The notes: generated by a model from the sequence alone, not told the origin. DNA of 64,000 nt from Rhexocercosporidium sp. MPI-PUGE-AT-0058 (GCA_020746875.1 JAGTJL010000016.1:310001-374000), one strand, 5' to 3'. Positions 1-13,269 are shown, counted from the stretch's first letter. Numbers and translations are program-made.

Positions 1-76
1 TTCGAATCAACAAACACTCATACAACCATTGAAATCCATTTGATTTGGCGGGTAGTATTTCACCATCTCATCTTGG

Positions 77-436
77 TCAGCATGAATCTTTTCCTTTCCT
101 ACTTGTTGAAGTCCAACATCTCCCCGCGTCTACACCCCAGCTACAAAGCAAATACTCCATTCCACAAGCCACATCCCATCTTCTTCCATCACTTTCCTAC
201 TTCCCCTTACTCCCCTCTAATCTGTCCCCTTCTACCCCTTCTACCCCCTCAATTACAACATCCTCAATCTCCCCATCATCATCCTCACCACCCTCACCCG
301 CCTCTCCAAGCCCGAAATACCCAACCTCCGCCCTCGGCGACAGATCTTCAGGCGTAGTAGGCATCGGCGTGGGGATGACCAGCGGTGGAGCTTCTGTATC
401 GGCATCTACGGAGGCTGGCGGGTGTGGAAGATGCAT
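77..436 (-). CDS. Possible small acidic protein, weakly supported
   Basis: A minus-strand frame opens with ATG at 436 and runs about 80 codons. It is rich in Glu, Asp and Gly (stretches such as GEGGEDDDGEIEDVV). A GTAAGG donor lies near its end and a TTTGTAG acceptor about 90 bases further on would add a short basic exon ending at a TGA at 79-77. The opposite strand is an equally long Ser/Pro-rich frame, which is a common mirror image of such composition, so strand is uncertain. I recognise no domain. The product, if real, would be small, acidic and disordered. Confidence 0.22.
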
Positions 437-2303
437 CCCTTGGGTTTAGGTGCTTATGAGGTTTGACCAGGCGGTATACATTTGGGAAGATGGGGAGACC
501 TTGGGGGAATTATATATGTGTGGGATTTGAGAATTGGGGTGGGATGAAGGGTTGAGGGAGTTTGGGCTTTTTATATGTTAGTAATTGTGGGAAGTAAGTG
601 AGCCAAAGCTGGTGTGGATCGAAAGACATTGTGAATGAACGCGGTTAGTAGGGAAGGTCTTTCATTCACGATCGGTTGACTCCTGTCGAATGCGTTTAAT
701 TGAAAAGAGCCGAATTAGAATTACAAAAGTACCACGACCATACAAAAAGAGTGCACAATCTATACTGGGCCATTAGGAAAACAATCAAGGACCTCAAAAA
801 GGTCCTCGTGACATTTCAAAGAAGGTGAGACGAATTACCTACCTTCCTCCCCACAAGCCTTCAAACAATCTTCAATGTACGCAGCAAGTATACAGTACTT
901 GCCGCCCTCATCGCAGACCAAGCAAAGTCTAGATTCAACATGCTAGTAATAGCATTGTACGGAGTAGAATCTGACCTCATCGAGTCATCCCCCCTTTTGC
1001 TAAGCGAGTCCTAGATTACTTCTAAAACATGAGGTTGCTGGGAAACCCTCGTCTGCACGACATGATCTAAAACAACTACGAAGTACCTCAAGATCTTCCA
1101 AGGATGCAAGGAGTGGATGCAGTGCTATAGATGCCGTTGTATTGGTTGGAATATATATTTAAACGTTTACAAGTGGGCTAGAACAGAGGACGAATCGGAA
1201 GAGTGTGAGTGTTGCGATGTTGTGATGGGAGGCTGGCATGGCCTTGTGAAGGGGAGAATGGGGACGGGAGTGCCTGGGAATTCCACCCGCGACCCGGACA
1301 CCGAGACTGGGGCTGGGATTTGGGATTTGTTAGGGAGGTCATGGTATGTTTTGGTGATGAGATTGATGGGATGGGTGGGAGGTTTAGCTCCGGCGTTTGG
1401 ATGTTTACTTCCTCGAAGGTGTAGTACTAGTACGATACTGCTCCATGTTTGTCACATCTGGCGCGCACGAGGACATCAAGGACTCGTGGGTGAAGCAGGG
1501 TATAGCAATTGTTGGGTTTTCGCTTTTTGTGAAGTCTTCTTGGTCTTCAAGTCTCTGCAGTAATTTACTCCGTGTTTGCTCCGAGTATTGTGCTTGATGG
1601 CAAGACTAGAAGCTAGCCGTGGCCATCGGATTTCATTCTCGACTATCACCTCTAAACAGCACACCTCACCTCGTATTTACTCATCAAGATCATCTAAGCT
1701 ACGTCATCTGTCTTACTTTCCTCGTGTCGCAGCGGTGAAAATGCCATGTTAACTATCACGTTTTCGACCCGTGTATTGGGCATCAGTCCAAGGGAAATCC
1801 CATAAACTGACCCACGGGAGATCTCGATCGGCATCTCGCAGCCAGACCTTTATCGACGAATTCAAACCTGCATCTTATCTCTCCGTCAGCCTCTCAGATC
1901 CTCCATCCGAAAACATGGAGTCAAGTTTGAACTTGCGGTGTGGTTAAGGTTTGGGCCGCAACAAACCCTCTGGCATGGGTCATCCATGATCTTCCCCCAA
2001 CTCCTCGACTCATGTTTCTTCTCACAACAATAATCGCATAAAGCGTCTAAATGAGGCTGGCCATTTCCCACCGCCTCTCCCGCGTCAAAATCCATGGAGG
2101 AACCCAGCACTTGTCACACGGTGACGCTGCCGTCCGGGTGTACCTATGTGGCTTATCCTGTTTGACAATTCCATGATATTGGATTTGGTGGAGATCGGAA
2201 CTCTTTCATCTCAACTTATGGTTTCTTTCGACTTGTTCCTCAGACTCTCTTTTTTTTCTAGACCTAAATTGTCGGAAAAACTCTTGCTCTAATTAATGTG
2301 GAG
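437..2303. other. Stretch with no supportable gene
   Basis: Several short frames occur on both strands. None shows recognisable motifs, a consistent set of splice sites or a sustained coding-like composition. I see nothing specific here. Confidence 0.5.
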
Positions 2304-2983
2304 ATGTCGAAGATAGCGTTCACCATTATGTTGCCGCACGACAGGACGGATGGGAAACGAACGCCGGGCTTCTTCTTGTCGACGAGCAACATGACATATC
2401 TGAATGTGAAGGGGAGAGATTTCAAGTCGGCGAGGATTGGAAATGGAAATTCGAGTTCGGGTTGGAAGAACCGGATGGAATATGGTGTCACTGCTTCGAA
2501 GGGTGTCACGAAGCTCTCCCTGTAGGTTCTCCCATGGTCATGTTTCTGACGCAAGGACTGACGTGATTAGAATCATGAACACCTCCGTTATTCTACCGCC
2601 AATCTCTTGGACACTTCCTATTCTTGGAGAAGACCCTGCCAAAAAGAAAGAACAACCACGACCCAAGTCAACAAGAAGGGCTAGTCACAGTGCTGGCTCG
2701 CATTCTGGTTCGCGGTCGAACTCGCTACGAAGTAGCCGTACGTATCTCGGGAATCATTAATTCCTTCTCCTACTTATAATTGCTAGACTCGAGCCGAGGA
2801 AGTAGAGAAAGCGGTCGTTCAAGACGAGAAGAGGCTGAACGGCCGTCACCCAGGATCAAAGAGCCAAGTCCACAAGTCCACCAACTCGAGGAGCGAGACC
2901 ATCGAAATCGTCACGCTCGAGAACGACGGAAGCGGCGGCCTAATGTAGACCCTGGATTTATTGATAGCTTTGATGCTCAGTGA
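2304..2983 (+). CDS. Hypothetical basic protein with Arg/Ser-rich tail
   Basis: Three exons (2304-2521, 2571-2737, 2787-2983) joined by GTAGGT...ATTAG and GTACGT...GCTAG introns give 193 aa in one consistent frame. The N-terminal third is an ordinary mixed sequence starting MSKIAFTIML. The middle is Ser/Arg-rich (SHSAGSHSGSRSNSLRSS). The C-terminal third is highly charged and Arg-rich (RHARERRKRRPNVDPGF). The tail resembles low-complexity RS/nuclear segments, but I recognise no domain and assign no function. The start is the first ATG in the open frame; an upstream exon cannot be excluded. Two phase-compatible introns are the main reason to prefer this over the antisense frame. Confidence 0.5.
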
Positions 2984-3711
2984 AGTTATATTGTTCGATA
3001 CCGAAGCATAGCGTGTGAGCGACGGAGTTGAGACCATGAGCGGGTCGATGGGAGTTCTCCTTGGATACATAATATTTGTATGGGACGGGATAGGATATGG
3101 GTAGGCGTATTGAATGTCAGATCCTTTTTTTTTGGCACCGACCTCGTATTTTTCTAGTACAAAGCAACAGTACCTAAATCAAGCTGCTCGGCTGTGGTTT
3201 GTGAGGAGGTAGGTAAGTAGTATGTCCGGATCTGTTTTCTTTCGCTTCGCTCCTTCCCGTACTTCACAAGATGTTTGAGTCTTTGCTCGGAAGTCGCTTC
3301 ATCACTCTTACCTGGCATTACTTTCTCCCAACTTATATCTTCCATCCAACTCCTTCGTCTTCATCGACTCTTCATCGACTCTTCATCCATCATAATAAAT
3401 ATCGACACCAAGAATCAATATCATCAGATCACTGAGATCCACGGTTATCTACCTGGTAATGTATGATCTGGTTATTCATTCTGACTTATCCAGGAAACAT
3501 CATCGACCACCATTACTCGTATCTGCATTTTGCAGCCTTCCGTCTCGGAGATTTCCAACCACCCACCGAGGCTCACCTCACCTCTCTGCATCGTCCCAGG
3601 TCTTGGGCCTGCGTATTGGACATATTTGCACACGATCGTATTTTCATACGGTTATCACTGCGGAAGTCCTAGCGTTTCATCTTCGCCGAAGTCTGCACCA
3701 CATCGACCACC

Positions 3712-5031
3712 ATGCCAAAGCTAAATAGGAGCAGCGTGGGACAAAGGACATCAAGCGATGAAGATTGCAACTCCCCATACAAACTTCAGAAATGTAGAAA
3801 ACACCTGGCAACGCCGCCGGCGTGTAATCATGGCCGTCATGCTCGAAAGACACACCGCAGGCGTAGCGAGGCTTTGACTCCAGCTTACCATGGAGAGTTA
3901 CCTCGGTCGCGCCGAGACTCAATGTTCTCACAACTCGATGATATGGAGGATCTGGAGAGCAAGGAGGCCTTTGTTGGGAAAGAGTTTTGCCTGGATGAGG
4001 CGGCAAACCGGGGATATTCCATCAAGCTACGACAAGCTGAGGATGTTTTGACGGTTGGGATGGACAGAGCTGAGGATTCCCAAGCCCAATCACAACGTGG
4101 CAGAGCCAGGGCAAAGGCTGCACTGGAAGACGAATATGACATCAAAGAGGCAATGGACGAAGAGACGTGTCCCAACTACGAAGCTTTGAGAGAAGCCATT
4201 GATGGCGCCGTGAAGTGTGGCAAGATCGAAGCGGAAGAAATCTATGGCATTCACTTGACCATTGAAAGCATCACCGAGTTCTTTAAAAAGAATCGAGAAT
4301 CTTTGATGGATGTTCAATTGGAGACACAGTCAGACAAGCCAAATCGAGGCATGAAAACCGCCAAGCGAGTGTACGACCCTGCGAAGCAACCATTCGACAT
4401 CCTTCAAACCAGTTTCGTCTTCGCCCGCTCCCAGCTCAGGCATGAGACCATCGAGAGTGATGTCAAGGAGAGAAAGCTCAAAGACAAGGAGGAGTTGAAG
4501 AAAGCAATCATGCTATACAAGAAGCAAAGCTCATCTGGGATTGATCAAAAGAAAATCATGGCCTCTATTTGCAAAATTTTAAAAGATGACTCGACGCCCA
4601 AATGGAAGCTAACATCTCAGGTCGACGCCAGAAAGGCTTCTTGTCCCCAGCCAAGAGCGAAAACTGGCCAGAAGCCTCAATTGAACGTCGAACCACCAAA
4701 GAAGTTTCTCGCTGGGGAACCTGAGCCCTTGCCATTCAGCCCAAAGCGTTGCCACGAAACCACTTCGAGCTCAGGTTTTGATGAGACTATCGCTTTGAAT
4801 TTCAGAGGACGAGACACACAGAGAGACGCGACTGACTGGCCGTCGCGGCCTTTGGAGTTTACGCTCTTTGGGGCGTCTGAGCAAGCAGTTCCCATCACCG
4901 GATCCTCTCGGTCGACACCCTCCAAGGGCTCTGGTCAGAAAGACAAGAAGAGAAAAGAAACACCAGCTTCTCAAATCGCGAGACAAGACAACGAATCTTT
5001 CAGATTCCATGGCAGAAGCTCGAATAGATGA
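3712..5031 (+). CDS. Hypothetical charged, probably nuclear protein
   Basis: A single-exon frame of 439 codons from an ATG at 3712, much longer than chance frames nearby. The first 80 residues are basic (ARKTHRRRSEAL). Residues about 90-300 are rich in Glu, Lys and Ala with helical, possibly coiled-coil character (VKERKLKDKEELKKAIMLYK). The last 130 residues are Pro/Ser-rich and end with a lysine cluster (GQKDKKRKETP) that could serve as a nuclear localisation signal. No transmembrane segment or catalytic motif is visible. I do not recognise the family. The ATG sits within a pyrimidine-rich leader, as often seen in this window. Confidence 0.65.
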   Translation: MPKLNRSSVGQRTSSDEDCNSPYKLQKCRKHLATPPACNHGRHARKTHRRRSEALTPAYHGELPRSRRDSMFSQLDDMEDLESKEAFVGKEFCLDEAANRGYSIKLRQAEDVLTVGMDRAEDSQAQSQRGRARAKAALEDEYDIKEAMDEETCPNYEALREAIDGAVKCGKIEAEEIYGIHLTIESITEFFKKNRESLMDVQLETQSDKPNRGMKTAKRVYDPAKQPFDILQTSFVFARSQLRHETIESDVKERKLKDKEELKKAIMLYKKQSSSGIDQKKIMASICKILKDDSTPKWKLTSQVDARKASCPQPRAKTGQKPQLNVEPPKKFLAGEPEPLPFSPKRCHETTSSSGFDETIALNFRGRDTQRDATDWPSRPLEFTLFGASEQAVPITGSSRSTPSKGSGQKDKKRKETPASQIARQDNESFRFHGRSSNR

Positions 5032-7342
5032 TAATCATATAGAATCTCGCCCAAGATACCAGGCTGCCTCACCAGAGAAGAAACAGAGGGGCACAAGAGG
5101 TGTGGCACGTCCGGTACACAGAGCAAGATACGATTACTAGGAATACATCAAAGTACCACGTAAAACCCGTGTGGATAAAGCTAGAATTGGATTATGAACA
5201 GACGGCTCAGGGTTGTCTAGGCTGCTTGGGTACTCGCCATCATGGTGCGACCAGCATTGGAGCGCTTTCTTTCTTGAGGGGTTAGATAGACAAAGTCTTC
5301 AATTGTGTGGATGCAGGGTGGTGGTAGAAAAATTACTCAGCAATGACATTCTTACCAAACCAAACGGTTTCCACTCACTGATACTTCGCAATGACCTTGC
5401 TGGTACTTTGATTCCAAATATTCGGGCTGATGTCAATTTGAACATCACATGCCAAAGACGAAGGAGTATTAAGAACTCTTTCGTGCTAATTCTCGTCGAC
5501 CCCCAGGGACATGAGCTGTTCATTTGAGAACGTTCCAGGTATCTACAAAGCAATGAGGAAGACATACTAAATTCCTCCTCGGGTTTCCTGACGAGCTGGA
5601 CGTTATCCTCCCAAATCGACACCCAGATCTCAGTGTTTTCCACTTTCGAGGAGGTGCAGCTTTGTACCAGCAGATGCGGACACCTGCATGCGATAGGCTC
5701 TTTCTGATGTTGGCTATCGACTTAATATGTTCATGAAAATGAGCCTGATGTCCTTTTTCAGAGGGAGGTTTGAGAAGAGTATGCCTTGGGAGGAGTTGCC
5801 GAGTACGTTGTGGCTAGAATAGCGCCGCAACAGCGCCGTGCGACAGGCTGGAAATTTAACTCAGGATGTCGATTCCATTTGCTCTTTACATAAGGATGGA
5901 TAGATGTTGAGAAGATGATGTCGCTGGTCATGTGAGAGGTCTTGGCATTGGAGCTTTTTTCCCTCTCAGTCAATCTCATCTTCAACCATGCCACCTAGGC
6001 TCCCATCAATCCGTCGTCTACACTTCTAGCTTCAAGTGAACAGTCAGTATTAATATCATTGTTTTGATCCTAAGACGATAAATTTGTCATATGCCCTCGC
6101 CTGTTTGGTTCGTTTGATTTGCACCTCCGGGGGTTTGCAGAGTGACGGTGAAGCCTGACGTGGTGGAAAAGCATGCCACATGGTGCTCAGTATGCCTTTT
6201 GTTTCACACTCTGCGTTCTTCCGTTTATTTTTGCCAGCCTGCAGTGATCCGTCAGTTGTGCGAGTCACCGTCCTTGCAGCAATAGATTTATCGCAACTTT
6301 GAGCAGGCGATCATGACGAGCGCGGCGGAAGTATCCCAAAGATTATTTTGCTTAGGAAACAATCACAACAAGCTGTTTTACCGGGGCTAATGATTGCTTC
6401 TATATCCAACACGTGCATTCTTGAACACGTCAGTCAGAAGCTTGAGAGGCTTAATTTCCTTCTGCTATGATTCTTGATTTTCTGTTGGAGCTGAGAGCGC
6501 GATATCTTATACGTCGTGGCAAAGCAGCCTTGGGCCAAGCCCTGGGCGCCAATGGCAGGCCGCATGGTAAAACGATCTGACTGGTCACGTCGAGTCTTGG
6601 GCGAGTCTTGGGCTCATTTTACAAGGAACTTAGCAAGGCCAGCGAGGCAGAAGTCCAGCCTTGGCGGCTACAGCGAATCTGCCGCCCTGGAGATATGTCA
6701 ATTACCCATCTGGGGTTTCTCCCTCCCCTCAGACTTCCTCTCCTTCATTCCCCAAGCGTTTTTTGTCGTCTGCCTTGCCCACCGGGTCATTACCGATTGC
6801 CTTGCCACTTTACATCGCGTGATTTGTTACTGCAGTAGGGATGAGGGAGTAGTGTCGCCCTGGACTTGCATAGGTCAGAAGTGTATCCCTTCGTTTGTGA
6901 CACCTCATTTGCTGCCGGCAGGGACCAGATACGTCAAAATGGGAAATCTCCCTATGAGATACAAGCTACCATGCAAGCCCATTTGTGGCGGAGCAGCCTG
7001 GGCGTGGCACGGGAGTCTTTCTTCCTTGTTTGGGATACACGTTGTTGTGACTAGCATTCGAGGCTACGAGGCTTTCATTTCCTTGATATTTTCCCCAAGA
7101 GTCCTTCTCAAAGACCTTGATGTTTCTGCCCAATTGTGTAACAACAGATTTTTTTCCTCGTCTTCATGATGCTCAAAACTTAGGAAGTGAGACTCACCGT
7201 GTTCATTCAATTTGTGTCCCTATCCGTGCAAGGCTGTACTGATACCGTACTGACACCTTCAGGTTCGCGTAAATAACCTCCTCTGGTTGATCTTCTCTAT
7301 AAACACTGCGCGGCGTCTGCCAACGACGGAAATACCCAAATC
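5032..7342. other. 2.3 kb interval without a supportable gene
   Basis: Contains scattered short frames on both strands, including a 217-codon plus-strand frame at 6516-7169 with no domain and no paired introns. This is upstream of the Ca2+-ATPase and is best read as its promoter and leader region. TATAAA occurs at 7298-7303, only about 40 bases before the ATG. Confidence 0.5.
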
Positions 7343-10300
7343 ATGTCTTCCTCTGTTCGGCCTGGCGGTCCAGATGCCAAAGTCGTATCATTCGACACTC
7401 CTTCTGTGAGCCTACCCTCTTTCCAGCACGACACGCGACAAAGACAGTACTAATTATGTTTACAGTCGCAGAATTCAGCGCCTTCCAAAAATGGAGGTCC
7501 CACCAAAACAACATCTCAAAACGAAAAAGAAGCAACAGAATCCGTCACACCGAAACCAACTCTGGCAGTTACTCGAGAGGTCACCGCGGAATTAATATTA
7601 CACGACAAGGAAGCTCTAGTTCCAGATCCTGGAACAGAGAAGCTGTTCGAGGTAGAGGAGAATCCATTCGCATTTACACCCGGCCAGCTGTCGAAGCTTC
7701 TGAACCCGAAGAGTCTCAGTGCGTTTTATGCGCTTGGTGGAATTGTGGGGCTGGAAAAGGGCCTGCGAACAAATACAACCAGTGGATTGAGTCTGGATGA
7801 GGCTGAGTTGGATGGAGCTATCACTTTTGAGGAGGCAACTTCAGTGGTATCATCTCACGAGGGTGTCAATGGCAAATCAAATGGCGTCACGCGGGTTGGA
7901 AGCGGTGCTGCGGCTTTGCCTTCAGGAAGCTCTAACGAGCTGTACGAAGATCGTAAACGAGTTTACGCTGATAATCGACTCCCGGAGAAGAAGAGCAAAA
8001 GTCTACTTGAGCTAGCTTGGATTGCTTACAACGACAAAGTCCTGATCCTCTTGACGATCGCCGCAGTCGTTTCCTTGTCCCTTGGTCTGTATCAGACATT
8101 TGGCCAGAAGCATGAGCCTGGTGAGGCAAAGGTGGAATGGGTTGAAGGGGTGGCTATCATGGCTGCAATTGTCATTGTAGTCGTTGTGGGCACGATAAAT
8201 GATTGGCAGAAGGAGAGACAGTTCGTCAAGCTGAACAAGAAAAAGGAAGACCGCTCGGTGAAAGTCATTCGATCTGGAAAATCTATGGAAATCTCGGTCT
8301 ACGACGTCCTAGTTGGTGATGTCATGCATCTCGAGCCTGGTGATATGGTCCCTGTCGACGGTATTCTGATTGAAGGCCATTCTATCAAGTGCGATGAGTC
8401 GTCTGCTACTGGCGAGTCGGATCTTCTGAAGAAGCAGTCTGGAGCGGAGGTATTTAAGATCATCGAGGCTGGAGGTGATGTCCGAAAACTCGACTGTTTC
8501 ATTCTATCAGGAAGTAAAATGGCGGAGGGAACAGGTCGATTTTTGGTCACCGCTGTTGGAATTCATTCTACTTTTGGCAAAACTATGATGTCTCTCCGCG
8601 AAGAGACAGACGCGACCCCACTTCAGCAGAAGCTCAATGTTCTTGCTGAGTATATCGCTAAACTTGGTGGAGCGGCTGCGTTGGTCTTGTTCATTGTGCT
8701 TTTCATCAAGTTCCTTGCTCAGCTGAAGGGTAGTCCGTTGTCTCCGTCCGAGAAGGGCCAAGAATTCTTGCAGATTTTCATTGTCTCGGTCACGGTGGTG
8801 GTTGTTGCTGTTCCTGAGGGTAAGCATATCTGACTCCGGAATCCCAGTCTCGATTTTTAAATAGCTCGGGCTCGGTTAACTGTGAAAATAATGCTAATTG
8901 AACTGTAGGATTACCGCTTGCTGTTACTCTCGCCCTCGCATTCGCTACTACCCGCATGTTGAAAGACAACAATCTGGTCCGAGTCCTGAGAGCTTGCGAA
9001 ACCATGGGTAATGCTACGACAGTCTGCTCAGATAAAACCGGTACATTAACCGAAAACAAGATGACCTTAGTGGCCGCAACAATCGGAAACTCTGTTCAAT
9101 TTGGTCGGCAAACAATGTCCGGCCACGATTCCGGCAGTGTTGTTCACCGCGACGTTCAAGGTGACGAGAAGCCCGATGAGAAGCAAACCATCCCCAGTGC
9201 GAGAACGGATGATGCGGTCCCAGCTGCGGATTTCCTCTCCCGACTCAGTACCGCCGTAAAGACTCTGCTTGCTCAATCGATCGTGATGAACTCTACAGCC
9301 TTCGAAGGGGAACAAGACGGTCGACAAACATTCATCGGTTCCAAGACCGAAACAGCACTTCTTGAATTCGCTCGCACACATCTCGCAATCGGTCCACTCC
9401 AGGAAGAACGATCCAACGTCACAGTGGTCCAGGTCGTGCCTTTCGATTCTGCAGTCAAATACATGGCTTGTGTCGTCAAGCTACCAGATGGAACATTCCG
9501 CGCATATGCTAAAGGTGCTTCCGAAATATTGTTAGCAAAATGTACCAAGATCATCCAGGATCCGTTGAATGAGACACTGGGTGAAAGCGCGTTGGCTGCA
9601 CAGGATGTCGAATCTCTCAACCAGATCATTTCAACTTACGCGTCTCGCTCACTTCGCACCATCGCTCTCCTGTACAAGGACTTCCCCAGCTGGCCACCGG
9701 CCGAGGCTGTGATTCCAGAAGACCCTACGCAGGCACATTTTGGACAAGTTTTCAACGACATGACCCTCCTCGGTATTGTTGGTATCCAGGACCCTCTTCG
9801 TAAGGGCGTCAAGGAAGCAGTAATCGACTGTCAAAACGCAGGTGTCATCGTCCGAATGGTTACCGGAGATAACATCCAAACCGCACAAGCCATCGCCGAA
9901 GAATGTGGTATCTATACCCCTGCCACCGGAGGAGTCGTCATGGAAGGCCCTGTTTTCCGTAAACTCGACCAAGAGGATATGGATAAGATGCTACCCAAAT
10001 TGCAAGTTCTTGCCCGTTCAAGTCCAGAAGATAAACGGATCCTGGTCAAGAGATTGAAGGAACTCGGTGAGACCGTTGCGGTCACGGGAGACGGTACTAA
10101 TGATGCGCCTGCTCTCAAGATGGCTGATATCGGTTTTTCTATGGGCATTGCAGGTACGGAGGTTGCGAAAGAGGCCTCCTCGATTATCATCATGGACGAT
10201 AGTTTTGCATCGATTGTAAAGGCTCTTATGTGGGGTCGAGCCGTAAACGATGCAGTGAAGAAGTTCTTGCAGGTAAGTGATTCAAAACTCCAAGGCATGT

Positions 10301-11304
10301 GGACCTAAGACTAACGAATGCCAGTTTCAAATCACCGTAAACATCACAGCCGTCGTTCTAACATTCGTCTCAGCCGTAGCCAGCAACGATGAAGAATCCG
10401 TCCTCAGCGCCGTCCAACTCCTCTGGGTCAACCTAATCATGGACACCTTCGCCGCGCTCGCACTAGCCACCGATCCCCCAACTCGCAACATCTTGAACCG
10501 CAAACCGGAGAAGAAATCGGCTCCTCTGATCACCCTCAATATGTGGAAGATGATCATCGGCCAGGCGATCTTCCAGATCGTGGTTACTTTCGTGCTGAAT
10601 TTTGGAGGCAAGAAGATCCTGGGTTATGAGACTGTGCATGAGGAGGAGCAGTTGAGGACGTTGATCTTTAACACTTTTGTGTGGATGCAGATTTTCAATC
10701 AGTACAAGTATGTTTTCCCTTCCTCCAGCCTCCCAATCCCAATCCCACCCCACACTAGGAGGATACAAGATAGTAGAAGTACAAAAGCTGACGGAATTTC
10801 AGCAACCGCCGCCTCGACAACAAATTCAATATCTTCGAAGGCATCCAGCACAACTGGTTCTTCGTCATCATAAACGTAATCATGATCGGCGGCCAAGTCA
10901 TGATAGTCTTCGTTGGCGGCAAAGCCTTCAAAGTAACTCCCCTCACCGGCGTCCAATGGGCAATCTGCATCGTTCTCGGCGCGCTCTCGCTCCCCGTTGC
11001 GGTCCTCATCCGTATTATTCCTGATGCGTGGATCGCGAAACTCATCCCGCTGCGGAAGTGGAAGAGGAGTCTTGCACCAGATATCTATGATACCGAGGAG
11101 GCGAATATTAAGGCATTGAGGAGGAGGGGATCCAGACCGGAGGAGTTGAGCTTTATTAGGACTGTACGCGGGGGCAGGGTTAGTAGTTTGAAGTTGAGGA
11201 TCGAGGATAAGATGCATGATAAGATGCATATCCATGGGCATATTCATGGTCATGGATATGCGAATGGGAATGGGAACGGTGGGAATGAGAAGAACGTGGT
11301 GTGA
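7343..11304 (+). CDS. pmc1: PMC1-type Ca2+-transporting P-type ATPase
   Basis: Five exons (7343-7405, 7466-8819, 8909-10272, 10325-10707, 10803-11304) give 1221 aa, a normal length for fungal P2B calcium pumps, which use ATP to move Ca2+ from the cytosol into the vacuole or out of the cell. Visible hallmarks in order: N-terminal ENPFAFTPGQLSKLLNPKS; actuator-domain ATGES (about residue 335); PEGLPLAVTLALAFATTRML in M4; phosphorylation motif CSDKTGTLTENKM with the aspartate at about residue 514; hinge GDGTNDAPALKMAD (about 866). All splice sites are GT-AG and keep frame. The C-terminus ends in an odd His/Gly-rich segment (DKMHIHGHIHGHGYANGNG). Family identity is certain; vacuolar rather than plasma-membrane location is inferred from similarity to Pmc1. 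Confidence 0.95.
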
Positions 11305-12166
11305 TGAAGGCCACGGAGTCGGGGGGAGGTTGGCAGCGGGTTCTCCTTTGTAAGCGTTGGATTTGGTTCTGATTCCGAATCCTCTCTTCTTCAATGTACA
11401 TCTCATTTTGAACAGCGAAGTTTTTAATTACTACCATAGCTTCGCCTTTTCTTTCCTACTATACAATGTTTGTAATAGCACTATATACCCTATTCTCTAT
11501 TCTCATAACACAAACAATTTTCACCCCAGACTCTTGCCTCGCCTATCCAGCCCGAACATCGGCAAAGGCCAGAACCTTCCCTATCTCTCTCTTCAACCCT
11601 CCCTTCTCCGCCTCGAGGAATAATCTCCGAGTTCCATCAGAGTCTCAGTAAATTGGTCTGGTAGGGTGTGGATGTTGGGATGGTTAGGCTGTTGTCGCTC
11701 TACTGGGGTGGGGAAATTCTACATGATTGGTTTTGCAAGTTCCATCTCATTCTTGAAGATTTCATGAAATGCTTTGGTATTAGAGTTTGTAAGCTGTAGA
11801 AGTTGTAAGAGTCAAGTTGGCATCGGGTTAGGATGTAAACATGATGCAACAGATCCTGTTTGTTAAGGTTTGGTTAGCAATCGAGGTGGTATTTTACTGA
11901 GGCCGTTGAACCTCGCGGACTGAGATGAGAATAAACCACATCGCATGGAAAGTCCGGTGATGCATCTATTGAGCGTGGTGTGCCATTACTAATTCAACAA
12001 GACTAATACTTATACTTGAATATACATGCAAACACTTCCGATTCTACAATCAGACATAAACACAACAGCATTTGCAACATTTAGCACAGATAAAACAAAC
12101 CCCGAGCAGCAGCTTCCAGCATGGTCATCCTCAACAGCCCTGAAATCGCCATTCCATTCGAATGTC
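11305..12166. other. Intergenic interval between convergent genes
   Basis: Lies between the 3' ends of the Ca2+-ATPase (plus) and the dehydrogenase (minus). Only short frames without motifs are present; it most likely holds both 3' untranslated regions. Confidence 0.5.
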
Positions 12167-13269
12167 TCAGATGTTAGCTGTGATACCTGGCTGGATCTTC
12201 TCCAAGATCTCCATCAACTCTTCATGTACTCTCGCTTGAGCCTCCTTACCCTCCTTGCTACTCACGAAACGACTTGGCTCTTTGACTATACATTCACTCA
12301 TGTATTGCCCATTGCTCTCGGGACCAGCAGCCGCAGAAAAAACCAATGTGCGACCCCCAACCTCGGTCGTTCGTGCGAACATTGTTTTGGCGAGCGTGAG
12401 GAGATAAGCAGCCATTCCCTAAATTAAACAAGACGTTAGCATGCAGTTGCAAGTTTGTGAGTAATCGATGGGGAGGATATGCTTGTACCTCTACCTTGTT
12501 ATCCAATTCAGAATGGCAGAGTCCTGGATGGACACAGTTCATGATCACAGGCTCGGCTGCATGTGGACCCTGCGCCATAGCAGCAGCTATAGATCTCACG
12601 AGAAAGACCTCGAGGAGTTTCGATGTACTGTATCGATCTGCAATGTAAGCTTTGTTGTTCTTCTTGAGCGCTTCGAAAATCGATGGCTCGTGTCGTTCTG
12701 CGAACTTGGCCTAAAACTCATCAGCATTGGAATCAGAGATGTTGAGTACATGGTGCCAATACCGATTTGTGCAGGACAGAGCTTGTGATTGTCACTCTCG
12801 AGGTTTGACGCGTCGTCTGCCTCGACTTCCTCAGCAAAGGAAGCAAGCTAAGAACGAGAAGAAACGTCCCAATAACATTGACGGCGATGCTAATTTCTGT
12901 CCCCTCTACCTCCTCATAAGTATTCCTCAAAACACCTGCATTGGCCAGCAGAGCATCTATCCTCTCTAACGAGCCACACTTCTTAGCGAACGATTGGATG
13001 GACTCGTAACTCGACATGTCGAGCTGCCAGACCTCGACAACATTCTTTCTGCCCGTGGTTTGTTCGATTGAGGTTTTAGCCGCTTCGCCTTTCTTGAGGG
13101 ATCGTACTGCGAGGATTACTTTGGCAGCGTTGAGACGCACGAAATGGCGGGCGGCTTCGAGACCGAGCCCTGTGTTTGAGCCGGTTACTATGATGGTTTG
13201 GTTGGCGAATGATTGGGTTGGCATTGGGATGGCCGTCCTTTGGTCGCGGAAGTCGGAGTAGGATGACAT
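12167..13269 (-). CDS. Short-chain dehydrogenase/reductase
   Basis: Three exons (13269-12763, 12710-12495, 12418-12167) with phase-0 GT-AG introns give 324 aa. It has the classical SDR features: nucleotide-binding TGSNTGLG near residue 31, a downstream NAG (LLANAGVL), the central ITSS serine segment, and catalytic Y-x3-K in DRYSTSK. The layout resembles retinol-dehydrogenase/WW-oxidoreductase-like fungal SDRs that reduce or oxidise small carbonyl or alcohol substrates with NAD(P)H. The substrate cannot be read from sequence. Its start codon is followed by a short hydrophilic leader, with no signal peptide. It lies 2.5 kb from the P450 on the same strand, but no biosynthetic backbone enzyme is nearby. 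Confidence 0.9.

Noticed and set aside
6516..7169. 217-codon plus-strand frame upstream of the Ca2+-ATPase
   Set aside because: No domain, no splice-site support and a Trp/Cys-rich composition typical of chance frames; it is better read as promoter and leader sequence.
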